Source: Chamaelirium japonicum
Lineage: Eukaryota; Streptophyta; Magnoliopsida; Liliales; Melanthiaceae
Length of the DNA: 64,000 nt
Assembly (NCBI GenBank): GCA_947650365.1
Contig: OX393549.1
Span: 24,727,347-24,791,346, forward strand
Direction of reading: 5' to 3'
Shown here: one piece after another, positions 47,814 to 62,403 of the stretch
Layout: each line of letters begins with the position of its first letter
Position numbering within the stretch: position 1 is the first letter of the stretch
The notes under the pieces: model-generated
Database searches by the model: none
The model's input: only the letters and a program-made list of their open reading frames with translations
What the model was told of the DNA's origin: nothing
Made by a program: the position numbers and the translations under genes

Positions 47814-49748
47814 ACGCTTTGGTGTATGTTTCATGCATTAATTCGTGAAAACATCATATAAATATACAATGGCATATGTTTTCGTCGGGGTTCGGCGTAG
47901 ATCATGCATATGGATTGTGCTATGTATCGTCTTTTTGCAGGTGCCGCGCTGAATAGTAATTTGTGATTGCATGCATCCGGGGGTCGGACCCCGAATTTTA
48001 TTTTGCATTGATTATTATTGTGGATTGTAAGGCTCTAGATGGGCAAGGGTGGGGGTTGACCATCCTCGGTTCCCTGGCCATGTTTCTAGGATTGTCTTCT
48101 TTACTTTCTAGCGAAATTGTACACGAACGAGCACTTGCTCGGAGCGGTTAGTTTTTCGGTCACAGGAAGAAGGAGATGATGCTACATCCACGGTTCGGGC
48201 AAGCGGTACCATGGCGTGCAAAGACCCGGCGAAAGTGTGCACGTTGGCGATGAAAGGGATCGTCGTCAGAGATCGTGCAGAACGGAAGAGCGGGATATCT
48301 TGGCTGTGATATTCAGGTTCAGGGGTCGGACCCTGGACTTGATTCAGTTTGGATGTTTTTCTGTTGTTTCTCTTTATTTCGTATTTAGATAACCCCGATG
48401 ATAATATGATTATCTTGCTTATGAGTTTGTCTCTAGATTAGGCTTAGGGTTAGTACTAAGCTTATGGATTCATCGGTGTCTCTAAATGCTTCTAACAAGT
48501 GCGAATCCGGTGGCTAGCTAAAAGGAAAGGTGGTAACCGCCCTCGTGGTAGTTCAGGTAGCCAAGTACTGTACACCGAGATAGACGCAGTGTTAGATTTG
48601 TTTAGTGATAATTAACTAATGTCTCCATAAGAAGTATGATAACCCTAGTGGGATGCCCTTTCCCCACGTGGTCCTAGCGACCAAGTTAGGTTAGGATTTC
48701 ACTGTGTGATACCCGTTTCTAGATGACGTTTAATGGTAGTATGAACTCATCACGATTTGGTTATGCCACCATTAGGTTGAGGTCCGACGGAGGTTGTCGG
48801 ATGTCCCTATTTGGCCAGCATCGAAACCTGTAATGGGATGAGGTCTACTATGACATCAGGTATCAAATTGTGAACGAGGTATCATCGTAGTGGGAGTCAT
48901 TTCCACGTTGACCTTAGGCTAGGCTCCAGATCTTAGGATTATGGACAAACTAGTGAACTATCGGGATCCTTGGAATCTATGTAATGTGATCCTTGCAAGA
49001 AAGGCGAAAGCTGAGTATTCAAGGTAGGGACTATGATATTTTCCGAGGATACTAATACTTTACGGGAAGGTTTATAATCCTAGTGGGAGCACGGTAGACC
49101 AAGGTCTAAGTCTAGGAGGTCGTGACCTTTCTAGATATACATAAAACCTCATAAAGAAGGGATGTGTAAGAGGTTCCCTCTAAAGGGGAGCCCCTGGCCT
49201 CCACAATCAACCGACTAAGGGTCTGGGTGGGAGGTACGCAGTTCGATATTCCCACCGGGTGAGAGCTGTGTTTCCTTTCATGCTGGTTTGCCTAGTGGTT
49301 TCCTTCGGGACATGGAGGATGCCGGTGGCAGTGGGTGATGGTTTTATCCTGCACCGCGGGAGCCTATGAACCCCCCTGCCGACACCACCTAGATTTATGG
49401 GAAGTATCCGAAAGCTTGTGTGAAGCCGTTGTTGCTGCGCACGCGGGTCACATAAAGCTGGCCAAAAGGAAACTGGGAGGTCTTTCAGTTTGCTGTGGGT
49501 AATTCTGATGAAGACTGGGTCGTAAAAACCCCGTTGGCAAAAGCGGTTGCATGCTCTCACCGAGATGCTGTCTCCAATTCAGGGTCGATAGTCTCAGTGC
49601 TCGAGCCTAGGGAATTTAGATTCCTGGATGTCTCCACTTGAGGTGGTGAAGACATAGCGGCTGGAGTAGACATTATCTATTTCTAAATTCCATGAAATAA
49701 ATTGTAGTAGACCCTAACTATTGATTTAAACCATTGTTTACAGAAATC
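47814..49748 (+). other. Long untranslated leader of the copia element
   Basis: About 1.9 kb between primer site and the gag region without a recognisable domain. It carries two GGGGTCGGACCC words (about 47980 and 48324). Unusually long for a copia leader. Confidence 0.6.
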
Positions 49749-50570
49749 ATGACCAAGATCGACCCCCTTGCCTCCATACTTAATGATAACAAACTTACGG
49801 GACCAAACTACGAGGACTAGAAGCGTAACCTAATGCTCGTCCTAAGGGTTGACAAACACATAATTGCCCTAAGTACCCCTTAACCGGCCATGCCGGGACC
49901 AAGTGCAACTGAGGCCCAGTTAAAGGAATGGAAAGACTGGCTAGATGCTGATGAGATGTGCAAGTGCTACATAGTGGCATCCTTGCAGACCGTCCTTCAG
50001 AAGCAAGTCGAAGACATGGCCTTTGCTTCAGACATGATGCTCTACCTGAAGGAAATGTTCGAGGGTCGTAGTCGGGTAACTCGTTACCTGACCATCAAGA
50101 AATTGGTGTCCATGAAGATGGCAGAGGGGAGTTTAGTTCGGGATCATATGCTGAAGTTGTTTGGCTATGTGAACGAGCTTGGTTCCTTCGATGTCGTCTT
50201 GGATGTAGAGATCCAGACCGACATTTTCCTCGCGTCTCTGTTAGGAGCGTTTGAGGGCTTCGTTACCAACTTCAACCTTAACCGGTTGGAGATGTATAAC
50301 GCAGAGCTCCTAGCGGCGCTCCAGGCGGCAGAGGACGGGATGAAGGCAGGAGCCCAATCCCTAAATGTGGAGCGGAATTCTTCTCTGAAAGCCAAGGGTA
50401 AGTTTCAGAAAAGAAAGTCTAAGAAGCCCGTGAAGATGGGCCAGGTGCAGTTGCAGGTTCCCAAACAGAATGGTCCGACGAAGCCCAAAGGAAAATATTT
50501 CCGATACGGCAAGAAGGGGCACTGGAAGGGCGACTGCCGCGCGACTCCCAAGAAGGCTGAGACAGGTATA
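49749..50570 (+). other. gag region
   Basis: Copia gag-type sequence (KIDPLASILNDNKLTGPNY near the start; LTIKKLVSMKMAEGSLVRDH in the middle), followed by a Lys-rich nucleocapsid part with KKGHWKGDC. Structural capsid protein in life; part of a broken fossil. Confidence 0.85.
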
Positions 50571-50599
50571 TCTCAAATCCACATAGTGGAATCCCTTGT

Positions 50600-51020
50600 A
50601 GCATCCAGTTATTCTCCAGTTTCATGGATTGTGGATTCTGGTTCCACTAACCATGTTTGCAATAATTTGCAGGGGTTCAAGGAGACAAGAAAACTGGGTA
50701 AAGGAGAGATAATCCTAAGCATGGGAACTGAGGCCGTGGCAGAGGCTGAAGCGGTTGGAGATGTCATCTTGCAGTTCCTTGATGGAAGAAGTTGATTACT
50801 TAGAGACATACTTTATGTACCGTCCTTGAGACGTAATTTAATTTCTGTTTCCTTATTAAATAATGAAGGTTTTTCAGTTTTATTTGATGCTTCTGGTGTG
50901 TCAATTAATTTGAATGGTTCCTTTGTTTGTAAGGGAAAGATACAGAATGGTCTCTATGTAATTAACTCCAATCATAAGCAGGATAACATAACTGAAGCTT
51001 GTGTGATTTATTCATCTAAA
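50600..51020 (+). other. Protease region
   Basis: Contains WIVDSGSTNHVCN (about 50623-50660), the aspartic protease DSG block of copia elements. Fossil. Confidence 0.8.
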
Positions 51021-51029
51021 TGAAAAAAT

Positions 51030-52255
51030 CCCTCAGATAATCCAACACTCCTTTGGCATCTAAGGCTTGGACACATAGCCTCAGACAGGATTCATAGGTT
51101 GGTTAAGGTAGGACTCTTAAGTCCAAATATTTCAGAAAGCCTACCGACGTGTGAGTCTTGCCTGGAAGGCAAGATGACTAAAAGGTCTTTCCGAGCCAAA
51201 GGTAGCAGATCTAAGGAGGTATTGGAGTTGGTACACACTGATGTATGTGGGCTCATAAGTGTCCGTGCCATAGGAGGCTTCGAGTATTTCATCACCTTCA
51301 CGGATGATCACTCGAGGTTTGGATATATATACCTAATACGGCGGAAGTCTGAATCCTTTGATAAGTTCAAGGAGTTCAGAGCTGAAGCAGAAAAGCAGAC
51401 GGGTAAAAGTATCAAGTCTCTTCGATCGGATCGAGGAGGCGAATACCTATCGGATAAATTTATTGGGTACCTGTGTGAGCATGGAATCGTATCCCAGTTG
51501 ACTGCACCAGGGACACCACAACAAAACGGTGTATCTGAGAGGAGAAACCAAACTTTGTTAGACATGGTTCGGACTATGATGAGTTATGCAACATTGCAAC
51601 CTAGTTTTTGGGGATATGCCCTAGAGATGGCAGTATATACTTTGAACTTTGTTCCATCAAAGTCAGTACCCCTAACTCCTTAGGAGCTGTGGTTGAAGCG
51701 AAAGCCAAGCCTACAACACTTTAGGATTTGGGGTTGTCCAGCAAATGTGCGGAAGGACAAGCGAGATAAGATAGAGTCAAAAACTAAGGTATGTCTGTTC
51801 GTTGGGTATCCAAAAGGGACAAATGGTGGTTTATTTTATGATCCTGAGGATAGAAAGGTTGTCGTCTCGACGAATGCCGTATTCCTGGAACAGGATTATT
51901 TAATAGACCATAAGCCCACCAGTAAAGTAGTTCTTGAAGAATTGTTTGGTACTGATGGGAGTACGCAGACAGAAAACGTAGTGGGAGCTGATACCACTAA
52001 GATAAACAATACTGTAGAATCGACTCCTATGGAACCACCGCAGGCTCGTCGCAGTGGGAGGACCACAAGTGCTCCTGATAGATACATTGGAGAAGCCTTT
52101 ATGGTAGATCCAGAGTTTCAGGACGATGATCCTCTGAACTATGACGAAGCGATGGTATCCTCTGACCATGCAGCATGGCAGGAAGCCATGGAGGCAGAAC
52201 TGACATCGATGTCCCAAAAATTCGGTCTGGACACTTGTAACACCACCTCACAATA
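51030..52255 (+). other. Integrase region
   Basis: GAG pre-integrase words (LWHLRLGHIASDRI; CESCLEGKMTKRSF) are followed by the DDE core (HTDVCG, FTDDHSRFGY, RSDRGGEYLS, APGTPQQNGVSERRN) and a C-terminal part rich in Pro/Arg. Fossil. Confidence 0.92.
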
Positions 52256-52278
52256 TTAAACCTGTTGGGTGTAAGTGA

Positions 52279-53025
52279 GTGTACAAAAGGAAAAGAGGTC
52301 CGGATGGTACCGTTGAGACTTACAAAGCTAGACTAGTCACTAAGGGTTATACCCAGCGAGAAAGGATCAACTATGATGAAACCTTTTCGCCAGTGGCTAT
52401 GCTTAAGTCTATCTGGATCCTCTTGTCCATTGCAGCCCATTATGATTGGGAAATCTGGCAAATGGACGTCAAGAATGCATTCCTCAACGGGGATTTGGAA
52501 GAAGACATCTACATGTCTCAGCCTCCAGGCTTTGTCGCAAAAGGTCAGGAAGGTCTGGTGTGCAAGTTGCAAAGGTCCATTTATGGACTGAAGCAAGCAT
52601 CCAGAAGTTGGAACATGCGTTTTGATCAGGCTATCCAGTCTTATGGATTTGAACAGAACGTGGATGAACCATGTGTTTATAAAAGGAGCGATAAGACTGC
52701 AGTAGTTTTTCTAGTGCTTTACGTTGATGATATCCTGCTCATCAAAAACGATGTTGGAACGTTGTCTACAGTAAAGGTGTGGTCATCCTCTCAATTTGAC
52801 ATGAAAGACCTGGGTGAAGCGAGTTATGTTCTGGGGATCAAGGTAACTCGAGATTGCCAGAACAAGATTCTCTCGCTGTCACAGTCAGCCTACATAGATA
52901 CTATCTTGGTCAGATTCAGTATGCACAACTCCAAGAAGGGACTGGTTCCATTCAGACATGGAATGAAGTTGTCCAAGGATCAGGGTCCTAAGACTCCTGA
53001 GGAGAGGGCAGAGATGTAGAAAATA
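52279..53025 (+). other. Reverse transcriptase region
   Basis: KARLVTKGYTQRERINYDET, WQMDVKNAFLNGDLEEDIYM, SIYGLKQASRSWN and the YVDD active-site block (LYVDDILLI) are visible in order. Fossil. Confidence 0.93.
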
Positions 53026-53034
53026 CCTTATGCT

Positions 53035-53703
53035 TCGGCTGTAGGGAGTCTGATGTATGTCATGCAGTGCACGAGACCAGATATATGCTATACAGTAGGC
53101 ATGATGGGCAGGTATCAGTCGAATCCGGGTCCAGGGCACTGGACTACTGTGAAAAGTATACTCAAGTATCTCCGTAGGACGAGAGATTATGAGTTAGTTT
53201 ACTCTTCACAGGAACTGATGCCGATTGGATATACGGATTCTGACTTTGCGTCAGATCCGGAATCCAGGAGATCGACGTCAGGATTTGCGTTTTCATTAGG
53301 AGGAGGAGCTATCAGTTGGAGGAGCATGAAGCAGGGATGCATCGTGGATTCGACGACAGAGGCTGAGTACATTGCGGCGTGCGAAGCAGCTAAGGAGGCG
53401 GTGTGGCTCAAGAAGTTCCTCACTGACTTAGGATGCGTACCGGGAGCTCAAGATCCTATTGTCCTTTACTGTGACAATAGTGGAGCGGTAGCACAATCCA
53501 AGGAGCCAAGATATCACCAAAAGAGCAAGCATATCGAGCAAAAATACTACATTATCCGGGACTTGTAGAAGCATGGGGAGGTTGCAGTGACTCAGGTGGC
53601 GTCTGCAGATAACATGGCGGACCCTTTCACAAAGGCGTTACCGACCAAGGCTTTTGAGAAGCACATGGATGCCATGGGAGTTAAGGCTATTGTTCCCCAC
53701 TAG
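53035..53703 (+). other. RNase H region
   Basis: CTRPDICYTVG, GYTDSDFASDPESRRSTSGF, DSTTEAEYIAACEAAKEAVW, CDNSGAV and DPFTKALPTK blocks; ends shortly before the polypurine tract. Fossil. Confidence 0.92.
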
Positions 53704-53706
53704 GCC

Positions 53707-53717
53707 AAGTGGGAGAT
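53707..53717 (+). other. Polypurine tract
   Basis: AAGTGGGAGAT immediately before the 3' LTR. Confidence 0.8.
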
Positions 53718-55675
53718 TGTTGTAGCTCGTGTGTCCTTAGCATGGGTTTTCTGTATTAACATTAATAAAGATGACTGTGGTTATTGCTTTAATTAGAATA
53801 CTACTCTGGTATATGATAATACTCATATAATAAAAGGACCATAGGGAACACAGTAGGCCACTGAGGCGCATGGAGGATCCATGCTTGGGAGACCCAGTGG
53901 ACCAGTTCTGTGTAGACCTAGAACTTGTTCACAGCTTTGGTGATACTGGTCGCTTCACCGAAAATAAGCTGTTGGCAGGCAGAGGATGCGGTGAAGTCTC
54001 CACCACGGGAACGTGGGATTCTCATTCACCTGACCAAGCACGATGATCGTGTTGAACAGGAACCAAGATGGTGCATAGTTCAGTGATTCAGACACTGGTA
54101 CAGAAACCGTCTTACTACTATAGATAATCCGTCCTTAACCCTGAGGGACCATGTACACTGGGCCAACCAGTTGTGTGGTGCTTTGATGTGCCAACGTGTG
54201 CGGACCTTCCATAGTCCAATACCACGGTACGTTGGGTTACCCGGCTGGCGCTTGAGTGACATGTAATCCCTATAGGTTATCCGACGTCCAGTGTTGGATG
54301 GGTGCGTTTTGATGAGTCAATCTGTCCACACAGTTAACCCAGGCCTGGTGGTTGTCAGTATGACTGACGATGTTCTGGATGCTAGGCATAGTACCGGAAG
54401 GTGTGTGGTGTTATAGATGACAAGTCATCAAGCCCTAGTCAGATGATCGATCGGGATCTGACGGTGCTCCCCACCGCCCGAGTCGTATCATGGCACCAGT
54501 AATAGGAGGGACTGAGGATTATCGGAGTATAGTAGAGAACAGGGTTACGAGGGAGTAACATAAGTTTAGGATCACTAGAGTTCAACTCGCGTCGCACTCT
54601 GGGTGGCTACGCGGGTCAATCGGATTATGGCTGATTAACGGAACTTTCGGTGTGTCACCGGAACAGTTAATCAGGGATCCGGTTGCAGCTAGAGATCCCG
54701 AACCCTGAAGGTTCCACCCTGTCGTTGCATATAGGAATTGTTCCCCGACCTAGTTGGATACGTTGGATGCGAAGTAGCACGATGGAGTGCAAGCCCGGAG
54801 CCTAAGAACCTAATTCACGTGTGTTACGGGCCGTAGGGGTATTTTGGTAAATACTGAAATATGGCTCAGAACATATTGAATATGGATCTTAAAATGAGCG
54901 GAATAATTCCAGGAGCTCATAGGCACTGACGGAACTTGATTCCGAGTAGCGCACCTCATTCAGTCTCTCTTTCAGTTTTCCGCTTTTCGTAAAGGGCGTT
55001 TTCGTCCGGGCTTCACGATAGACACCCGGAATCCCTAAAAACCGCCCCCCCCCTTATCCCTATCCACCTAAGGGCCGGCCCTAGCCTCCTTGGAGCCATG
55101 GGAGACCGGCTCTATAAAGGAAATAGGGAGGGGAGGGGCCGGCCCAATGGTTCTACTCCCTCCCCTCCAAAAATCCGACCCCTAGTCCCCCTCCTTTGTG
55201 GTTTCGGCCAAGGAAAAGAGAGGAAGAAGAAGGGATAAGGAAGAGGAAGGAAGGAGAAGAAAGAAAGGAGAAAGAGAAGGAGAAAATCTCGAGGCTCGCC
55301 ATCGTCTTCACAACGGATTCTTCCGTCGGCTCGAAATCCCTGCACTCAGAGACGGGATTTCGAGGATTCTTCAATTCGCAAAGGACAAGGTGTTATCCGA
55401 CAGTTTCTCTTGCGATTCAAGTGCGATTCTTCATCGTTCCGTAATCTCCGGATCATCGATCCATAAGGTATGATGAATCTAAACATCTAAGTAGAGGCAT
55501 GCATGTCTTCCGTAGATCGTAGTATGCCTCTAGGGTGTCCGCACATATGCTAAGATCGTAGATTTGCATGTAGATTGTTTTGTATCATGAATTGTAATGA
55601 AACATACACCGTATGATCTTCGGATCTTTCTTTTGCTTCCGCTGCGACTCTGATTAGCGGAATCCAATTCCAACA
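53718..55675 (+). repeat. 3' LTR
   Basis: Begins TGTTGTAGCTCGTG, ends ATTCCAACA; same layout as the 5' LTR with scattered substitutions and a small poly-C length difference. Confidence 0.95.
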
Positions 55676-55700
55676 ATATATATATATATATATATATATA
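55676..55700. repeat. (TA)n microsatellite, right part of the split array
   Basis: 25 bp of TA between the copia 3' LTR and foldback element A. Confidence 0.97.
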
Positions 55701-57856
<2,156 letters not shown>

Positions 57857-58181
57857 GATGGACCGCAGGTGCCGGGGATCCATGTGGATGTACTTATCTG
57901 GGAGATCCAAACGCACTTGGCATATCCAAGTGGATGTACTAAGCCCACGGATTCACACGTGTGATTATCCTCATCACCCCCTTGACACGTGGACGCTCGT
58001 GCTGAGAGATAGCAGCCTGGTCCTCCCTCCTCCTGTCCTCCTCTTTCTGTAGTGCTGTGTACCACTCTTTCCTTTTATCGGTTCGGCCCAATAATAGATC
58101 ACACACACACATGGGGCTGTTGGTCACTTTGGCCAATCCACCGTCCCTCCTGTCTCCATCACTCCCCCAACTTTTATTCTC
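57857..58181. other. Unannotated stretch
   Basis: No gene. CCAAGTGGATGTAC or CCATGTGGATGTAC occurs twice (about 57887 and 57926). Confidence 0.4.
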
Positions 58182-58189
58182 TCCAACAT

Positions 58190-59116
58190 AAGGGGGAAAG
58201 CTTTCAGCACATCATGCGTACCATACAACCACAGGGTCCACTGCGATTCAAGAGACATGGCATAGCAAGCCCGGCACAAGAGCGTACACGCATTGGTCCC
58301 CCAGTACTCAGAGCGTGCTGATCTGATAAAAACTTTGGTATAACCGTGATACATACCATCTTAGCTGGCATCACGGTTCAATCAGAAACGCCAGAGCCAA
58401 CACCTCTCTTAACAATAGTGGTTTAAATATGAGGAATCGACGGATGCAGTTGGGGCTGAGTGTGATGCATCCGTCACGATGGCTTCCATCGCGTGGCTAT
58501 GATGCATCTCGAGAGATGCTCAAACGTAGGGGTGGCAATTCTTGACCCGACCCGAACCCGATCTGAAGTTAGTGGGGTTGGGTTTGGCCTAAACGGGTTC
58601 GGGTCATAAACAGGTCGACCCGATTGGCCCGTTTATTTAATGGGTCGGGTTCGGATTTGTACTTATAACCCGATTGATCCGACTTGACCCGTTTACCAAA
58701 TGGATCGTGTTAACCCGACCCGAGCCAACCCGAACTGACCTGACCCAACCTGAACCAACCCAACCCCACCCGGCCCAATCCGACCTGTCTGACCCAACCC
58801 GACAGGTTTACATGGGTTCTGTTGACCCAAAACGACCCGACTTGTTTAGTAAACGGGTTAAATGGATTGGGTCGGGTTTGGGTTTAAGTTTTTGACCCAT
58901 TTATTAAACGGGTCGGGTTCGGATTGGATGTTTTGCCCTTATACCTATGTCTCAACCCGACCCGAGCCGACCCATTGCCACCCCTACTCAAACGTTTATG
59001 ATTAATCCATCTAAGCGGAATCTATGTTATATGAAAGATTTTTTCCGTGCCCATAGATTATAGGACAGTGGGCCCCGCAGTTGTATGGTACGCAGGATGC
59101 GCTGAAAAAAATTCCA
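58190..59116. mobile_element. TIR element with a nested hAT MITE
   Basis: Ends are inverted over about 50 bp: TTTCAGCACATCATGCGTACC at the left against the complement of GGTACGCAGGATGCGCTGAAA at the right. The 8-bp word TCCAACAT flanks both sides (58182-58189 and 59117-59124). Without the nested 460-bp hAT it would be about 460 bp. Its ends resemble those of the MITE at 29683-29936. Superfamily not decided (Mutator or hAT). Confidence 0.75.
58527..58986. mobile_element. hAT-type MITE with 8-bp TSD
   Basis: Ends TAGGGGTGGCAATTC and GCCACCCCTA; TSD CTCAAACG at 58519-58526 and 58987-58994. Interior of GACCCGACC-type repeats and AAACGGGT(C/T) words. Non-autonomous; nested in the preceding element. 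Confidence 0.95.
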
Positions 59117-59236
59117 TCCAACATTGGATCATGAACGGAGCCACCTACTAGGTCGATGTTGACCATGCCTTGGTCTGTTGATTGAGACAACAGACCGGTT
59201 GCTCGACAGACTATTAATCAAAGATTAGTGATCCGA

Positions 59237-59376
59237 TAAGGCGTCACGTACCGTAAGGTGGCGGAACTGACGCATCTGTCACCGTCAACTCAGGTCAGTG
59301 CCATTCATCTGTGGTGGGTTGTCATTGGATGGATATGATGCATTGGTTGCGACACCTTACGGTACGGGACGCCTTA
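59237..59376. mobile_element. Short foldback element
   Basis: ATAAGGCGTCACGTACCGTA (then AGGTG) at the left pairs with the CACCTTACGGTACGGGACGC-type right end. TIRs are about 25 bp, loop about 90 bp. Noncoding. Confidence 0.8.
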
Positions 59377-59436
59377 TGAAATTGTTTCAGATAATCAAAG
59401 GCCAGTCAAACATCACATCTTCACCACAATTGCAAA

Positions 59437-60813
59437 AGGTGTTCCTATTTGCACCCACAAAATTACAAGTGCCCCCCATTTGATACGGACACCTTGGCTA
59501 TTACCATTTTACAAAGGGCACCATTTTGATGGGGGTTCCCCTCCCCCTCCATCTCGCTTCGACCGCCGTGTCTGCCATCCTCCCTTTCCACCTTATCCCC
59601 CTTCCCTTTTCCTTACTCTTCCTCCTCCCCGTTTCCTTCTCCATATTCCTCCGACCATCATTTTTGGAGATGTGCCAGTCGCTCTTGAGCAACAGGGTGT
59701 ATAACTGTTCGATTGCTCTCTACGGAACAGTTCCACACAATGTTAATCGAGAGCGACAAACACGCATGTTGGTCGAGAAAGATCGACACGTCTCTAGGAC
59801 GGAGGGGGAAAATAGAGAAGGAAGGAACGAAGAGGAAGGAGGAAGAGAAGAAAGCACTACATCATATAAGCCCCTAATTCGACTATCAAAAATGGACGTT
59901 TATGCCCTTAATTGAGGGTTTGGCCATCGAATATAGTGGCCACGTCGGTCTCAAATAGCTTTATTTGATCGAAACCATCAGTTTAAATTACCTATTCTAT
60001 GTTTAACAAGTCATTAGATTTGCTGCATGTTTTTGCGATGGCCGACCTAATCGTCGAATATACTCAACTTGATTTTTTTAAAAAAAAAATTGACTCCCAA
60101 CCCTGACCACACTAATACAAGTAGGCTCGAGTAGCAACCCCACTTGGACTTGAGCCCGTATACAAAGCAACGTTGTATTTTTTAATAGCGTGGGAGTAAG
60201 GAATCGATCCCACATCTCGAGCGAGAATCGTGCGCGACTTAACCACATGAGCTAATTGTACTTTGTTTTAACATAAATGCATAAGTTATATATATTCTAT
60301 AGAATTAACACAAATCCATAATATTCGAGGGCAAAGCCACACAAATGTTTAATGGCCTAGCCAACGTATTAGGCCCATTGTATATGCCGCCGAATTTATA
60401 AGCCCACCGCATTTACTATCGAATTTGCCCAGTCTAATACGGGGGGGGGGCACGCCCAGCCGCCATATTATGTGGTTTTTGTGAGGGTGAGGTCGCAAGA
60501 TTTACTCGATCATCAGATTTTCTCAAACCTTTTATGACGAAGTTGGTGGACCGTCGTATTTGATGCTTTTTTAGCCGGATGGAAGATGGCTGTCGATTAT
60601 GCCGTCGATAGTGTCATTTTATTGCAGTGAAGGATGGAGAAGGATCGACGGTGGCGGAAGCGATGGTTGATTGAATATAGCCGGTGACTAACTACACCGA
60701 CAGTAGAGTCGAGGCGCCAATATCAAAACGCATGATAGGTCTCGAGAACACATCAGCTATTTTTTATTTTTTTTCTAAATTGGAGGCTCATTTTTGGGGG
60801 TGCAAATAGCAAC
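59437..60813. mobile_element. 1.4-kb TIR element, possibly with captured sequence
   Basis: Ends pair: GTGTTCCTATTTGCACCCAC at the left against the complement of GGGGGTGCAAATAGCAACAC at the right. The same end motif is found near 128 and 9883. The interior has a C/T-rich part with a 129-codon frame (59526-59915), which lacks recognisable domains, and a SINE-like piece on the reverse strand (60175-60265). A G-run lies at 60441-60449. No transposase seen; target duplication not found. Confidence 0.55.
60175..60265 (-). mobile_element. tRNA-derived SINE-like sequence
   Basis: Reverse-strand reading gives an A box (TAGCTCATGTGG, 60243-60254) and a B box (GGATCGATTCC, 60200-60210) at tRNA spacing, followed by AAAAAATAC. 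No complete cloverleaf, so a SINE head is preferred over a tRNA gene. Confidence 0.5.
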
Positions 60814-61216
60814 ACCCCAGTTACAAAACCCAACCTAAAGCCCATCCCACCTCAACACGGACCACCACCCGTGGGGTGGTAAACAAGCGGGCCCCCACAC
60901 AAATAGTGGAAACGTGTCGGTCTCAGAAGGGGGGGACGGGGGGGTGTCACACCAAATCTTCCGGTTAAGAATCTGACAGCTAGGAGATAAACGGGCGGGT
61001 CTCTGTCTCTGTCCGGTTCACATCATGGTAACTCGTGAGCGGGATGGTGTGCGCGAGTGTGTCGAGTCACCTCCACATGCCTTGTCTGCCCTAAAGCTCC
61101 GGCTGCTCCTGTTACAAAGGAGTAGAAAACCATACAACCAGCACAAAGCCCAACGTCGCCATGTTTCTTTCTAAAGACTAATTCTATATGAACAAACTGA
61201 GGGACAATCTACCAAC
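60814..61216. other. Unannotated stretch
   Basis: No gene. A G-rich run occurs at 60928-60946. Confidence 0.4.
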
Positions 61217-61477
61217 TACTCCACGTGGAGAGGAGAGCTGGCAACTCCTGATTGGCGGATCTATGGGCCATGCGATGAACCCAAGGGCGACGGGTGGTAG
61301 CTGATGTCGGTGGCCAATGGTGGGTCGTAGGTGGGCAGGAGACGCACCAGCGTTGTACAGTGGCTGGCGGGGCGACTACAGCCGATCGTGGTGACATCCC
61401 CCTAGGATTCATCCCGTGATCTATCATCCCACCAACCTGGAGATGCCAGCTCTCCTCTTCAGATTCATGTGGAGTGT
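61217..61477. mobile_element. TIR MITE
   Basis: ACTCCACGTGGAGAGGAGAG at the left pairs with CTCTCCTCTTCAGATTCATG then TGGAGT at the right, with inner pairing of GCTGGCAACTCC and GAGATGCCAGC. About 260 bp, noncoding. The next hAT insertion lies 4 bp beyond its right end. Confidence 0.6.
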
Positions 61478-61488
61478 CAGCACATTGT

Positions 61489-61823
61489 TAGGGGTGGCAA
61501 CGGTGCGGTTTAAAACCGAGAACCGTGAAAAATCGCACCGCATGGTGCGGTTTTGGTTTGCCAAAATATAAAACCGTCGTGGTGCGGTGCGGTTTCGGTT
61601 TACGGTTTTGATGTTGCGGTGCGGTTTCGGTTTTGTCCAAAATCGTAAAAAATCACACTGTTTAGACTATTATAATGTTTAACCGCGGTGCACCGCATCG
61701 TATGGTGCGGTTTCGGTTTTACATACGGTACACTGTCTACGGTTTCGATGTGGCGGTTCGGTGTTGTGGTGCGGTTTCGATTTTGTCCAAAACCGCATCG
61801 AAATCGCACTGCTGCCATCCCTA
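61489..61823. mobile_element. hAT-type MITE with 8-bp TSD
   Basis: Ends TAGGGGTGGCAACGG and CTGCCATCCCTA; TSD CACATTGT at 61481-61488 and 61824-61831. The interior consists of GTGCGGTTT(C/T)GGTTTT-type repeats rather than GACCC repeats, so it is a different subfamily from the other copies. Confidence 0.93.
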
Positions 61824-61831
61824 CACATTGT

Positions 61832-62403
61832 CCCTTGATTTGGTTGGTTTGGTTTGGTTTGGTTTGTTCAAATAGCATTACTTCTTCTAATTAGGCTAAT
61901 TACAAACGTAATGGGGTTGGGAAAAAAATATTAGAATTGGTTTAGGATAAGTGGCAAACAAGAGACAATCTTGACAATGAACGACACATATGGCGACAAA
62001 GTGTAAAGTACATCCTAGGGCAAGTATGGACACCGGCCAGCGACAAATCTACCGACAAATATCGGTGACCACGGCCAAAGTCCAAAGTCCAAAGTCCAAG
62101 GCGCTTCATGTAATTTAACCTATGCAGTAACCTGGGCTCATGATCCCAACCCGCAACTGTCGGTGACTGACGCCACGTCGAAGTGGTAAAACTGTAAAAG
62201 GGACTCTTGCTTCTGTAATCAGACAGCCGAAACTCAACATCGGCGGAGGTAAGATTCGATCGCTGTCACTTGTTTTATACCGTTCCATAGCATCACGAGT
62301 GTAAAGTAAACGTGACAAACAAATAAAAAATAATAAAAAATTCTGACAATTACTTGACATTGTCACGCTGTAGTTGGCTTATACTCCGTTTTGAATAGAA
62401 AAA
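61832..62403. other. Unannotated stretch
   Basis: No gene. (GGTTT)n at 61841-61866 and a threefold AAAGTCC at 62077-62098. Confidence 0.5.
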
